A stretch of DNA of 64,000 bases from an uncultured Ruminococcus sp. (GTDB lineage: Bacteria; Bacillota; Clostridia; Oscillospirales; Acutalibacteraceae), in assembly GCA_902765625.1 (NCBI GenBank), contig CACXAO010000010.1:22400-86399 (forward strand). The letters run 5' to 3'. Positions within the stretch are counted from its first letter, which is position 1. The number at the start of each line of letters is the position of its first letter. The translations under genes were made by a program, and so were the position numbers. This document shows positions 53,186-64,000 of this stretch, piece after piece. A model generated the notes under the pieces. It was not told the DNA's origin. It did not search any database and worked only from the letters and a program-made list of their open reading frames with translations.

Positions 53186-53368
53186 ATGGGATGGCTTCTT
53201 ATTCCGTTTATCATCATAATCATTATCATCGGTGTTGCCGTCGCGAGAAACCGCAATCAGGATTTCAGATTCGGCTCGGGACTTTTTAAGAGCAGCGAAT
53301 ACAACCTCGACGAAAAGGACGAGTTTGTTGACAAGGACTACTACGACAAAGACGGTCTTATGAAATGA
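53186..53368 (+). CDS. small single-pass membrane protein
   Basis: This is a 60-residue protein of unknown function. One very hydrophobic N-terminal helix (GWLLIPFIIIIIIIGVAVA) is followed by a basic stop (RNRNQ) and an acidic, Tyr-rich tail (DEKDEFVDKDYYDKDGLMK). GGGAGGTG lies 5-6 nt before ATG 53186. It ends 7 nt before the XRE membrane regulator gene, so a role as partner or signal protein of that regulator is plausible but not shown. Confidence 0.7.
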   Translation: MGWLLIPFIIIIIIIGVAVARNRNQDFRFGSGLFKSSEYNLDEKDEFVDKDYYDKDGLMK

Positions 53369-53375
53369 GGCGGCC

Positions 53376-54869
53376 ATGACCTTCGGACAAAATTTACAGA
53401 AACACAGAAAAGAAAAACGCCTCTCGCAGGAGGCGCTTGCGAATCAGCTCTTCGTAACGCGGCAGAGCGTCAGTCAGTGGGAAAACGACAGGACTATGCC
53501 CTCGGTCGACCTGCTGCTCAAGCTCAGCGAAATTTTCGGCACCACCGTCGACGCGCTCCTCGGCAAGCCCGAAACCGAGAGCATTCCGCAGCCGATCTCT
53601 TCGGTTAATATTCTGAAAGAGAAAAAAGACATTCGTTCCGCTATGCGCGGCTCGCTGCACACGGCGGCTGTGATCACGTTCTCCGTCGCGCTGTTCTTCG
53701 GCGTTCTCAGCGGAATGATGTACTTTTTCAAATGCAATATCTACCATACGCCCGTTGCGTTCTCGCACACTGACTGGGATATGATCGCAAGGTACGGTCT
53801 TATCGCTCTGCTCTGTGCGGCAGCAGGCGTTGTGCTCGCGGTAATCGGAGAAATCGCGGCGAGAAGGGCGGTAAGCTTCGGCAAAGACCATCCGTGCTCG
53901 CTGAGGTTCTTCTACGACCACCTCGAAATCGAGGAGGAAAACGCCGAGCCGCTCAGCCTGTTTTACTCAAATATCCGCGCGATCACCGAGACCGACGGTT
54001 ACTTTGTTTTCAAAATGCAGAACAAGTCGCTCCTTTGCGTGGACAAAAAGGACGCCGGCAATTCGGAGGAGCTTTCGAAGCTGCTGAAATCTACCGCGCA
54101 TTACCGCGACCGCAGGCTGTGCAAGACCCGTCAGACGGACGGAATCAAGCTGAGAATACTGCAAGCCGAAAGGGATTTCCTGTTTGTCTCGGCGTTCTTC
54201 ACTCTGCCGGCGTTGCTTATCATTTTCGGCTGGCTGAACACCTTCATCACCGAAAATCAGCCGCTCAGGATATTCCTCTGGCTTCTGCCGCTTTTGTGGG
54301 CGGCTGCTGTGGCGGCGCTCGGCGTTGTGCTCGTTATCAGGCATGTGCGCGCGCTGCGGCTGATCATCGCAGGCGGCGTTGCACTGCTTGTCTGCGCGGC
54401 GTTCAGCTTTCTTATCAATACTGCGAACGTGCTCTACAACCTGCAGAACGAGCGGCTGACCGCCGGGAGCTTTACCGAATACATGGAGGCTCACGGCATG
54501 ACCGTGGATAACACGATAAAAGGCAGAGAGGAGCTTTACATCACCTCGTGCCTGACCGCGCACCCAAAGAACAACGGCTTTAATATAATGCTGCTGGAGT
54601 TTGACGAGTATTCGCAGCTAAACGGACTTTTCTCTGCGCACGAAACCTGCGGCGAGCTTATCAACAAGGTTCTTTCCACTCCGCGGCGGACAACGCGCTA
54701 TACCTCGCAGGATTTCTCGTTCAACACGTTTTACACCGAAACGACGGGCGACCGGATCGCATACGTATCGCTCAACGAGTACACGGTGATCTACTTTGAC
54801 GTTCCGCTCGAAAAAAGAGATCAGCTCAGAGAGGTTATGAGCGACCTTGAATTACATTTTCCATATTAA
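53376..54869 (+). CDS. Membrane-bound XRE-family regulator with YcxB-like domain
   Basis: This is a 497-residue one-component regulator anchored in the membrane. Residues 4-62 are an XRE helix-turn-helix (LSQEALANQLFVTRQSVSQWEND). Two membrane helices lie at about 95-118 and 138-160. A cytoplasmic segment at about 172-245 resembles the YcxB domain (LRFFYDHLEIEEENAEPLS and on). Three more helices follow at about 268-288, 298-321 and 328-348. The last 145 residues are likely extracytoplasmic and could be the sensor. It is preceded by a small membrane protein gene. The DNA target and signal are unknown. Confidence 0.85.
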   Translation: MTFGQNLQKHRKEKRLSQEALANQLFVTRQSVSQWENDRTMPSVDLLLKLSEIFGTTVDALLGKPETESIPQPISSVNILKEKKDIRSAMRGSLHTAAVITFSVALFFGVLSGMMYFFKCNIYHTPVAFSHTDWDMIARYGLIALLCAAAGVVLAVIGEIAARRAVSFGKDHPCSLRFFYDHLEIEEENAEPLSLFYSNIRAITETDGYFVFKMQNKSLLCVDKKDAGNSEELSKLLKSTAHYRDRRLCKTRQTDGIKLRILQAERDFLFVSAFFTLPALLIIFGWLNTFITENQPLRIFLWLLPLLWAAAVAALGVVLVIRHVRALRLIIAGGVALLVCAAFSFLINTANVLYNLQNERLTAGSFTEYMEAHGMTVDNTIKGREELYITSCLTAHPKNNGFNIMLLEFDEYSQLNGLFSAHETCGELINKVLSTPRRTTRYTSQDFSFNTFYTETTGDRIAYVSLNEYTVIYFDVPLEKRDQLREVMSDLELHFPY

Positions 54870-54873
54870 TAGA

Positions 54874-54913
54874 AAAGGAAAGGCATGACAAAGCGTCGTG
54901 CCTTTCCTTTTTT
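54874..54913. terminator. bidirectional terminator between the XRE regulator and the RND gene
   Basis: Perfect 12-nt arms AAAGGAAAGGCA (54874-54885) and its complement (54899-54910) run into six T on plus. The minus direction ends in TTTTC. The genes are convergent. Confidence 0.85.
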
Positions 54914-54918
54914 GCTTT

Positions 54919-57900
54919 TTACAGTACGCCCTCGGGCAGTTCAAGCTCCTTTTCCTCAACGCGCTTCATTTCTCTCTTGTTGAACGCGTCGTAAATCAGC
55001 GGAATGATAAAGAGCGTCATAAACGTCGCGTAGAGCAGTCCGCCTATGCAGACGATAGCAAGCGGCTGCATCATCTCGGCGCCTGTGCCTATGCCCAGCG
55101 CCATTACCGACAGTCCCAAAACGGTGGTCAGCGCCGTTATAAAGATCGGGCGCATTCTCGTTTTGCCTGCCTCGACAATCGCCTCTACCCTCTCCTTGCC
55201 GCTGAGCCGCAGGACGTTGATGTAGTCGACGAGGACGATGCCGTTGTTTACGATTATGCCGCAGAGCATTACGAAGCCTATCATCGAGATTACGCTCACG
55301 TCGAAGCCCGTGACGAGAAGTCCGAGGAAGCCGCCCGTGAACGCAAGCGGTATCGTGAACATGATGATGAACGGCGACTTCAGACTCTGGAACTGCGCCA
55401 CCATGATGAGGTAGATCATGATAACGCCGAGGAGCATCATCAAGGCGAGCTGCCTCATGGCGTCCATAGTCATCTTGTCGGAGCCGTCATACTCAACCGA
55501 GCAGCCCGGCGGAAGCTCGTAGGACTCCATCATGCTGCGGACGTCGTTGGTCGCGGCGGTCAGGCTGTGACCCTCAGCCACGGTGCCGGAAATGATCAGG
55601 TTGCGCTTCTGGTCGGTGCGGCGGATCATGTCGAGGGTCTCAGCCTCCGAGATGTCCGCGACTGACGAAAGCGAGGTTTTCTTCTCCTTACCCTCGGAGT
55701 CGGTGTAGGTCAGGTCGATTTTGCCTACGCTGCCGGAGGTGGTCTTGTTAGAATCGTCCTTGACAATGACAACGTCGATGTTTCTGCCGTCCTCGCCGCG
55801 CATGGTCACGGAGGTCTTTTCCTCAGCCACCGCCGCCGATACCTGCGAGAACACCTGCGCTACGGTAAGTCCCTTTTCAGCCGCCTTTGCGCGGTCAACC
55901 GTCACCTTGATCTCGGGCGAGGTCGCGCCTAAGCCGCTGTCGGCCTTCGATATGCTGTCGAGCTCCTCAAGCCTTGCCGCAATATCCTTTGCCGTGTCCT
56001 GCATTTTGGGCAGATCGTCGCCCGTCAGCCTGAGCTGAACGCTGCCGTCGCCGAGCAGGGTCGACATCGAGCTTGTGGAGCCGCCCATTGTTATCTCGCC
56101 TATTCCCTCAAGCTCAGCTTCAAGCTGCTTTGAGATCTCGGCGCCTTTTTTGGTGGAGCCTGACTTGAGCACGCCGTAAGCCGTTATGCTGCCCGCGTCG
56201 CCCGACGAACCGCCCAGCGACATTCCCATGAGCGAAAGCGAGCTGCCGACGGTCACTCCTACGGTTTCGAAATCGTCGTATTTGAGCATAGCCTCGTTTA
56301 CCTTTTCGGCTGCCTTGACGGTCTCGTCAAAGGTCGCGTTGTCGGGCAGAGTCACGCTGACCGAGACCTCCGTTCCGCTCATATCTGGCATAAAGCTGAA
56401 CCCGCGGGCAAATACCGCGGCTCCGCTGCCGATAAGCAGCGCGATAGCGACGAGAACGGAAACGACCTTATGCGCTAGCACAAAACGCAGGCTGCGCTCG
56501 TAGGTGCGTATGATTTTGCCCTCTCCGCGCTTTTTGTCGCGGATATTGCGGAGCATTCGCTGACTCATTGCCGGAACGAGGGTGAGCGCGATGATCAGGC
56601 TTGCGATGAGCGAATATCCGATTGTGAGCGCCATATCGACAAAGAGCTGGCGCGTTAAGCCCTGAACAAAGACGATGGGCAAAAATACGCAGATCGTGGT
56701 TAGCGTTGAGGCGGCGATAGCGCCTGCAACCTGACGCGCGCCGCTGACCGCCGCTGCAGGAGCAGAAACGCCCTTTGCGCGCAGGCGGTAGATGTTCTCG
56801 ATCACGACGACCGAGTTGTCGACGAGCATGCCTACGCCTATCGCAAGACCCGAAAGCGAGATCATGTTGAGCGAAATGCCGCTGAAATACATCATAACTA
56901 TCGCGAAAATCACGCTGACGGGAATCGAGCACGCGACGATCACCGTGGGCTTTATGTCGCGCAAAAACAGGAACAGTATAATTATCGCCAAGACAGCGCC
57001 CATGAGCAGGTTCTGCAGAACGCTGCCGATGATGATCGCTATGTAGTCGCCCTGGCTGTAGAGATTCATGAATTTGAGACCGTCGTACTTTTCCTCGAGA
57101 GAACGCATCTCGGAATTGAGGTTTTCGCAGACGGTCGAGGTCGCGATGTTGCTCTGCTTTGAGAAGCTGAGGATAACGCCGTCGTTACCGTCGATCTTGG
57201 CGTAGATCTCGCTTGAGTTGTCGCTGACGAAAACGTCCGCCGCGTCGCTGAGCTTTACCGTGCCGACGCCGTCGATTTTTGTGTCAAAGAGCACCAGATC
57301 GCTCAGCGCCTTTTCGCTGCGCACCTCGTCGCCTACGCGTACAAGGTAACGCGTGCCGCTGTCGTCGCTCACGTAGCCCGCAGGCATCGAAAAGCTCTGC
57401 GCTTTCAGGATATTCGCAATATTGTCGAGGGTGACCTTGCCCTCCATATCAGCCGAATCTGCGGCTGTTTTCTTTTTCTCCGAGATCGTGTCGAGCGACG
57501 AATCAAGCTCCTTTTGAGCCGATTCAAGCTGAGTTACCGCCGAGTTGACCTCGCTTTGCTTTGTGGTGAGAGAAGCGACGGACGTTGAAAGCTTAAAGTC
57601 CGCGCTGGACTGCTGCTGACTGATCGTTGACAGAGCCTCGCTGACGGAAAGGCTCTGGTCGTCAAGACCCGAGATTGACTCGTCGATCTCGTCCATGCCC
57701 GATTTCAGCTTTGATATCTGCTCGCTGAGGGTGGCTATCGTTGAGTCGAGAGAATCAAAATCGGTGCCTGCCGCGCTGAGCTTCTTGCCAAGCTCCTCAA
57801 TGGCTGAATCAACCTTTGCAAGCGCCGTCTGCGCCTCCGAGAGCGCCGCCGCCAAGCCTTCCTTCTTTATTCCGTACGGCTCAAGCTGCTTGTCAAGCGC

Positions 57901-58953
57901 CTCGAGCTGCGCGTTAAGCTCCGCGCGCCTTTCGTCGGTGGTTTCGGGACGCGTAAGCTCCTCGAGCGCGGAGGTGTAGGCGTCGTTGAGCGCGCTGAGG
58001 GCGGTGATCTTCCCGTTAAGCTCGGTTTTGCTTGTGACGAGGTCGCTGTAGCCCGCCTTTATCGTAAGCAGCGAATTGGAGCTCTCCTCAAGCGTCGCCT
58101 TACTTGACGCGAGAGACGACTTTTGGTCGAGCAGCTGCATTTTTGCCGAGAGAAGCTTTGTTTTGCTGTCGTCCGCGGTCGTCTGCGAGTCTGCAAGCTG
58201 CTGCGAGAGCGACTCCTGCTGGGTTTTGATGTCCTCTATCGACGAGGTTATCGTGCCTGAGCCTTCCTCTGAGGCGGCTATGTTTTTGTCTATCTCGGCG
58301 CGCGCTTCCTTTACCTCGTCCTCTGCGTCGGCGAACTTTACGTCGAGCGCGGCGGTGATCTTCTTGTTGAGCTTGTCGATCTTCTCCTGCGAGAGAACAA
58401 TATTCTCGCGCTCTGTGAGCAATCCCTTGTGCGATACCGACGCAACGCCGTCTACGCCCTCGAGCCTGTTCATAAGCTCGTCGCTGACAAATTCCGAAAT
58501 CTCAGCGCGGGTTTTGCCCTCGTAGTCGACCGCCGTCATCGCGACGGGCAGCATATTGGGGTTGAGCTTAATCAGGTACGGCGTACCGATCGAATCGCTC
58601 CACGCGTCGGACACGGCGTCTATCGACGAACGCATATCCACGGTGGCGGTGTTCATGTCCGTTCCGTCGTTGAACTCGATTATCAAGAGCGAATAGTTCT
58701 CTGCCGACTGCGAGGTGATCTGCTTTACGCCGTCAACAACGGCGAGCGACTGCTCAAGCGGCTTTGTCACCTCTCCCTCGACGGTTTCCGGCGTCTGACC
58801 GGCGTATACCGTCATTATCATCGCGTAGGGCAGGTCCATGTTAGGCAGCAGATCGGGCGTCATACGCGTAAACGCCACCACGCCTAGCACGATTACCATT
58901 ATTACCGCGACGAAGATCGTCATTGGTTTTTTTACACTGAATTTTGAAATCAT
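54919..58953 (-). CDS. RND-family (AcrB-like) exporter with a large coiled-coil insertion
   Basis: This is a 1344-residue exporter with the AcrB fold order: TM1 at about 10-30, porter domain, TM2-6 (from about 640), a second porter domain, TM8-12. Typical motifs are GLAIGVGMLVDNSVVVIENIYR in TM4 and CGIIVNNGIVLVDYINVLR near TM10. The usual second TM4 Asp is Asn and the TM10 Lys is Asn. Residues about 205-500 are an almost uninterrupted Ser/Ala/Leu/Glu/Lys coiled coil inserted in the first porter half, where AcrB has its DN docking domain. No membrane-fusion or outer-membrane partner gene is adjacent. Substrates are unknown. Confidence 0.92.
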   Translation of the reverse strand: MISKFSVKKPMTIFVAVIMVIVLGVVAFTRMTPDLLPNMDLPYAMIMTVYAGQTPETVEGEVTKPLEQSLAVVDGVKQITSQSAENYSLLIIEFNDGTDMNTATVDMRSSIDAVSDAWSDSIGTPYLIKLNPNMLPVAMTAVDYEGKTRAEISEFVSDELMNRLEGVDGVASVSHKGLLTERENIVLSQEKIDKLNKKITAALDVKFADAEDEVKEARAEIDKNIAASEEGSGTITSSIEDIKTQQESLSQQLADSQTTADDSKTKLLSAKMQLLDQKSSLASSKATLEESSNSLLTIKAGYSDLVTSKTELNGKITALSALNDAYTSALEELTRPETTDERRAELNAQLEALDKQLEPYGIKKEGLAAALSEAQTALAKVDSAIEELGKKLSAAGTDFDSLDSTIATLSEQISKLKSGMDEIDESISGLDDQSLSVSEALSTISQQQSSADFKLSTSVASLTTKQSEVNSAVTQLESAQKELDSSLDTISEKKKTAADSADMEGKVTLDNIANILKAQSFSMPAGYVSDDSGTRYLVRVGDEVRSEKALSDLVLFDTKIDGVGTVKLSDAADVFVSDNSSEIYAKIDGNDGVILSFSKQSNIATSTVCENLNSEMRSLEEKYDGLKFMNLYSQGDYIAIIIGSVLQNLLMGAVLAIIILFLFLRDIKPTVIVACSIPVSVIFAIVMMYFSGISLNMISLSGLAIGVGMLVDNSVVVIENIYRLRAKGVSAPAAAVSGARQVAGAIAASTLTTICVFLPIVFVQGLTRQLFVDMALTIGYSLIASLIIALTLVPAMSQRMLRNIRDKKRGEGKIIRTYERSLRFVLAHKVVSVLVAIALLIGSGAAVFARGFSFMPDMSGTEVSVSVTLPDNATFDETVKAAEKVNEAMLKYDDFETVGVTVGSSLSLMGMSLGGSSGDAGSITAYGVLKSGSTKKGAEISKQLEAELEGIGEITMGGSTSSMSTLLGDGSVQLRLTGDDLPKMQDTAKDIAARLEELDSISKADSGLGATSPEIKVTVDRAKAAEKGLTVAQVFSQVSAAVAEEKTSVTMRGEDGRNIDVVIVKDDSNKTTSGSVGKIDLTYTDSEGKEKKTSLSSVADISEAETLDMIRRTDQKRNLIISGTVAEGHSLTAATNDVRSMMESYELPPGCSVEYDGSDKMTMDAMRQLALMMLLGVIMIYLIMVAQFQSLKSPFIIMFTIPLAFTGGFLGLLVTGFDVSVISMIGFVMLCGIIVNNGIVLVDYINVLRLSGKERVEAIVEAGKTRMRPIFITALTTVLGLSVMALGIGTGAEMMQPLAIVCIGGLLYATFMTLFIIPLIYDAFNKREMKRVEEKELELPEGVL

Positions 58954-58988
58954 ATAATCTCCCGAACCGATATAAAATATTTGGTTTC

Positions 58989-59017
58989 ATTTTATTATGT
59001 TTTATAACCGCTGTCAA
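58989..59017 (-). promoter_or_regulatory. promoter of the RND exporter gene
   Basis: The minus strand reads a perfect TTGACA, a 17-nt spacer and TAAAAT, about 35 nt before the start codon. The rest of the 279-nt gap to the ATPase operon shows no other signal except the promoter at 59135. Confidence 0.75.
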
Positions 59018-59134
59018 CCGCTTCGACGCAATTCGGACAAAAATCGGATTTTGCACATTTTTTCGGCAAGGCTGCAAATCTGTTCAAAAAAGCCGCATTT
59101 TGATGAAACGAACAGTGTAAAGTGAATATTTTTA

Positions 59135-59163
59135 TTGATTTCTCGGTCAAAATGTGGTATATT
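59135..59163 (+). promoter_or_regulatory. promoter of the V-type ATPase operon
   Basis: TTGATT, a 17-nt spacer and TATATT preceded by TGTGG. The leader to the first ATG is about 60 nt. Confidence 0.75.
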
Positions 59164-59232
59164 TAATCTTATATAGGTCAGTCAACGATTTTATATCGTA
59201 AGCATTCCTTCATCTTACGGAAAGGAGAGACT

Positions 59233-59544
59233 ATGGCTAAGGATATATTGGACGCGATTCGCGCTGCCGAGGAAGAATGCGGCGCGCGTGAAGCGCAGGC
59301 AAAGGCAGATGCTCAGGAGAAATCCGCTCAGGCTAAAAAGGACGCCGCCGCGCTGATTGAAAAGCGCGAACAGGCCGCCCGCGAAAAGTGCGAACAGTCG
59401 CTCGCGCAGGCGAAGGCAGACGCCGAAAAGTCGCTTGAAGAAGCGAGAGCCTCCGCGGAAAAGCAATGCGCGGAGATCTCGGCAACAGCCGCCAAAAACC
59501 GTGACAAGGTCGTTAAAAGCGCAGCGGAAGCGATTCTGCGTTAA
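59233..59544 (+). CDS. V/A-type ATPase peripheral-stalk subunit H (G)
   Basis: This 103-residue protein is almost entirely alpha-helical and rich in Ala, Glu, Lys and Gln. It is the coiled-coil peripheral stalk subunit that pairs with subunit E. It starts MAKDILDAIRAAEEECGAREAQA. AAAGGAG precedes the ATG. Its place at the head of H-I-K-E-C-F-A supports the call, since the sequence itself is low in complexity. Confidence 0.85.
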   Translation: MAKDILDAIRAAEEECGAREAQAKADAQEKSAQAKKDAAALIEKREQAAREKCEQSLAQAKADAEKSLEEARASAEKQCAEISATAAKNRDKVVKSAAEAILR

Positions 59545-59581
59545 CAAAACAAAACTATCATCAAAAGTGTGGTGAAGCTAT

Positions 59582-62043
<2,462 letters not shown>

Positions 62044-62091
62044 TTCGCCGGCTGAATTGAAGCTGACATACAATTTAAAAGAGGTGAAAGC

Positions 62092-62673
62092 ATGAACGGC
62101 GGAGATATTATACTTAACCGCATTAAGACCGACTGCGACGAGGCAGTAAAGGCTATCCGCCTTGAAGCCGACAAGTCGCGCGACGCCGTGATGGCTGAGG
62201 CTGACAAGGAAGCGCAGTCGAGAGTGAAGGTTATCGTCGAGAAGAACGAGAAAAAGATCCGTCAGACCAAGGCGGCGGCTCAGAGCCGCAGTGAGCTTGA
62301 GATTCGCAACGCCCTGCTCAGACAGCGCAGACGCGAGATCGACAAGACCACCGCTCAGCTGCTCGACTACTTTCTCGGACTGCCCGACGGCGAATACTTT
62401 CAGGCAATTTACAGGCTCGCCGCTCAGCTAAAAGGTAAAAGCGGCGAAATTATGCTCAATAACAAGGATCTGCAGAGACTGCCCCAAGACTTTGAGGGCA
62501 AGATCCGCGAGGCGGGACTTGACGCCTCTGTCTCTTCAACTCCCGCGAACATCCTCGGCGGCTTCGTGCTCAAAAGCGGAGACATCGAGGAAAACATGGA
62601 CTTCCGTGCGCTCATCAACGCCCGCCGCGACGAAATCGAGGACCTTATCAACCGCGAGCTTTTTGAGCATTAA
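62092..62673 (+). CDS. ntpE: V/A-type ATPase subunit E
   Basis: This is the peripheral stalk subunit, 193 residues. A long charged N-terminal helix (about 1-90) pairs with subunit H, and a globular C-terminal domain (about 95-193, with FVLKSGDIEENMDFRALINARRDEI) binds the catalytic head. The residues GGFVLKSGDIEENMDF are typical of the family. It sits between K and C in the usual order. Confidence 0.92.
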   Translation: MNGGDIILNRIKTDCDEAVKAIRLEADKSRDAVMAEADKEAQSRVKVIVEKNEKKIRQTKAAAQSRSELEIRNALLRQRRREIDKTTAQLLDYFLGLPDGEYFQAIYRLAAQLKGKSGEIMLNNKDLQRLPQDFEGKIREAGLDASVSSTPANILGGFVLKSGDIEENMDFRALINARRDEIEDLINRELFEH

Positions 62674-62682
62674 GGAGGAGCT

Positions 62683-63654
62683 ATGGCGTTATCATATGAA
62701 TATTCCATCGGCTCCGTCCGCGCTAGAGAGAAAAATCTTTTGACGCGCAGCGATATCGAGCAGCTTCTGTCGCTTAAAAGCGAGGCTGATATCGCCTCTA
62801 TGCTCAGCGACAAGGGCTACGGCGAGGGCAAGACGGTTGAGGAGATACTCAGCTCTCACACCGCTCAGCTCTGGAGCTATCTCAAGGCTACCGCGCCGGA
62901 TTTTTCGATCTTTGATCCGTTTCTTATTCAGAACGACGTTCACAACTTCAAGGTCATCTTAAAGGGCACGATGGCTGACAGGGATTACGAGCACCTTCTC
63001 GTTGCTCCCTCCACCGTCGAAATCCCCGTTATGAAAAAGGCTATCGAGAGCCGTCTGATGAAACTGCTGCCCGAGTGGCTCAGGGTCAACGCAGACAAGG
63101 CTTACGAGGCTCTCGCCCACACGGGCGACGCGAGACGCTCGGACGCTTACGTCGACAAGGCGGCTATGCTCGAGATGCTGCGCATAGGCGACAGCGGCGA
63201 ATCGCGCTTCCTTGAGGCTTATATCAAGAACTTCGTTTTCTACTGCAACATAAAGACCGTGCTTCGTTCCGCGAGAACGGGCGCGAACCGCGAATACTTA
63301 AAGCGCGCTCTCGTCCGCTACGAGGGCTTCCGCAAGGACGCGCTGATCGCAGCGGCGGCAAAGGGTATCGACGCGCTCACAGACGAGCTGTCCAAGATCC
63401 CCGACTACGACTGCAAAAAGGCGATCGAGGCGTACAAGGAGTCGCCCTCGGCGTTTGAGCGCTGGGTAGACAACCGCCTTATCCTTCTCGCAAAGGAGAG
63501 CTGCAAGCGTGCCGGCGAAGGCGCAGAGCCGCTTTTGGGCTACTACCTCGGCAGCGAGATCGAAAAAAAGGTTATCCACATCATTCAGAGCGGCGTGCGC
63601 ACCAAGAGCGACGCCGATACTATAAGGGAAAGGCTGCGTGAGATCTATGGCTAA
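62683..63654 (+). CDS. ntpC: V/A-type ATPase subunit C (d)
   Basis: This subunit couples the central stalk to the rotor ring. The 323 residues are mainly helical, of the V-ATPase d/AC39 family (YSIGSVRAREKNLLTRSDIEQLL at the start, YYLGSEIEKKVIHIIQSGVRTK near the end). It starts 9 nt after subunit E with GGAGG upstream and overlaps subunit F by 8 nt. Confidence 0.93.
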   Translation: MALSYEYSIGSVRAREKNLLTRSDIEQLLSLKSEADIASMLSDKGYGEGKTVEEILSSHTAQLWSYLKATAPDFSIFDPFLIQNDVHNFKVILKGTMADRDYEHLLVAPSTVEIPVMKKAIESRLMKLLPEWLRVNADKAYEALAHTGDARRSDAYVDKAAMLEMLRIGDSGESRFLEAYIKNFVFYCNIKTVLRSARTGANREYLKRALVRYEGFRKDALIAAAAKGIDALTDELSKIPDYDCKKAIEAYKESPSAFERWVDNRLILLAKESCKRAGEGAEPLLGYYLGSEIEKKVIHIIQSGVRTKSDADTIRERLREIYG

Positions 63655-63970
63655 AAATATTGCCGTTATCGGCGACGCCGAAACCATTAAGGGCTTCTCG
63701 GCTATCGGACTCGATATCTTTCCCTGCGACGACAACGAACAGGCGGCTCACCTGCTGCGCAACATCGCGGACGGCGACAACTACGCGATCATCTACCTCA
63801 CCGAGGAGGTTTACAACTCGGTTGAAAAGGACAGAGCGCGGTATGAGGAGAGGCTCACACCCGCCATTATCCCCATTCCCGGTGTCAGAGGCAGCCTGAA
63901 CACAGGCAGATCGCGGCTTTCGTCCTTTGTCGAAAGAGCGGTCGGCTCCGACATTATCTTCAACGATTGA
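63647..63970 (+). CDS. ntpF: V/A-type ATPase subunit F
   Basis: This is the central-stalk regulatory subunit, 107 residues with a Rossmann-like fold: MAKNIAVIGDAETIKGFSAIGLDIF, YAIIYLTEEVY and the C-terminal PAIIPIPGVRGS. A GTG three codons earlier is possible, but ATG 63647 gives the normal start. It overlaps the end of subunit C by 8 nt. Confidence 0.93.
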   Translation: MAKNIAVIGDAETIKGFSAIGLDIFPCDDNEQAAHLLRNIADGDNYAIIYLTEEVYNSVEKDRARYEERLTPAIIPIPGVRGSLNTGRSRLSSFVERAVGSDIIFND

Positions 63971-63980
63971 GGTGTATTAA

Positions 63981-64000
63981 TTGAAAACAGGAATTATAAC
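63981..64000 (+). CDS. ntpA: V/A-type ATPase catalytic subunit A (start only)
   Basis: A TTG with TGAGGTG 6 nt upstream begins a frame reading (M)KTGII at the very edge of the window. Subunit A is expected here from operon order and often starts M-x-T-G-x-I. Only 20 nt are visible, so the call rests mainly on context. Confidence 0.6.

Overview
The window is a gene-dense stretch of about 55 protein genes, with no tRNA or rRNA seen, from a fairly GC-rich, Gram-positive, spore-forming Clostridia-type chromosome. A gut or rumen Oscillospirales/Ruminococcaceae relative is the best guess. Evidence for this is the sporulation set (yqfC, yqfD, ylbJ, dacF, FtsK/SpoIIIE, tepA), gene orders known from Bacillota (gdpP-rplI-dnaB, tilS-hpt-ftsH, tepA upstream of ftsK/spoIIIE), a V/A-type ATPase operon, a flavodiiron protein with rubredoxin, and a secreted CotH protein with a type I dockerin. 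The lineage call is inference; no marker gene was searched.

Layout. 1-12 kb, minus strand: uvrA (cut by the window edge) with its own promoter, then, transcribed leftward, a probable long housekeeping operon rnjA-gdpP-rplI-dnaB-tilS-hpt-ftsH. 12-13.3 kb: rnhA on the plus strand, followed by an 84-unit heptanucleotide tandem array (CCAACTR). 13.3-20 kb, minus: nrdR, dacF, recG, a second 17-unit array of the same heptamer directly before recG, fakA, ymdB. 20-25 kb: an inverted-repeat element with heptamer ends, yqfD-yqfC, then ylbJ-asnB-PAP2 phosphatase on plus. 25-33.7 kb, minus: mscL with a zinc ribbon, tyrS, a YgiQ radical-SAM protein, a second inverted heptamer element, and ftsK-uppP-tepA. 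33.8-41.8 kb: a CorC/CNNM protein, then trxB-trxA-gpx under a promoter covered by a perfect dyad, a hypothetical gene, a four-domain flavodiiron protein, and cotH-dockerin.

41.9-54.9 kb: glpK overlapping a monoacylglycerol-lipase-like hydrolase, a hairpin-rich MITE-like element, patatin, nhaC, a cassette of acyl-CoA ligase, sodium:solute symporter and K+ channel, an orphan DNA methyltransferase, a glycosyltransferase, a tiny ORF, a small membrane protein and a membrane-bound XRE regulator. 54.9-64 kb: a giant RND exporter with a coiled-coil insert on minus, then the V-type ATPase operon H-I-K-E-C-F-A, running off the right edge.

The most unusual content is non-coding. Four heptamer-built repeats (two tandem arrays and two inverted-repeat elements) and one hairpin-rich element sit between genes, and the two tandem arrays lie beside rnhA and recG. 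Among proteins, the RND pump with a roughly 300-residue coiled coil where AcrB has its TolC-docking domain, and the Na+-type ligand set in the V-ATPase rotor subunit, stand out. Sigma-A-like promoters with a 17-nt spacer, many with a TRTGN extended -10, are clear enough to place most transcription units.
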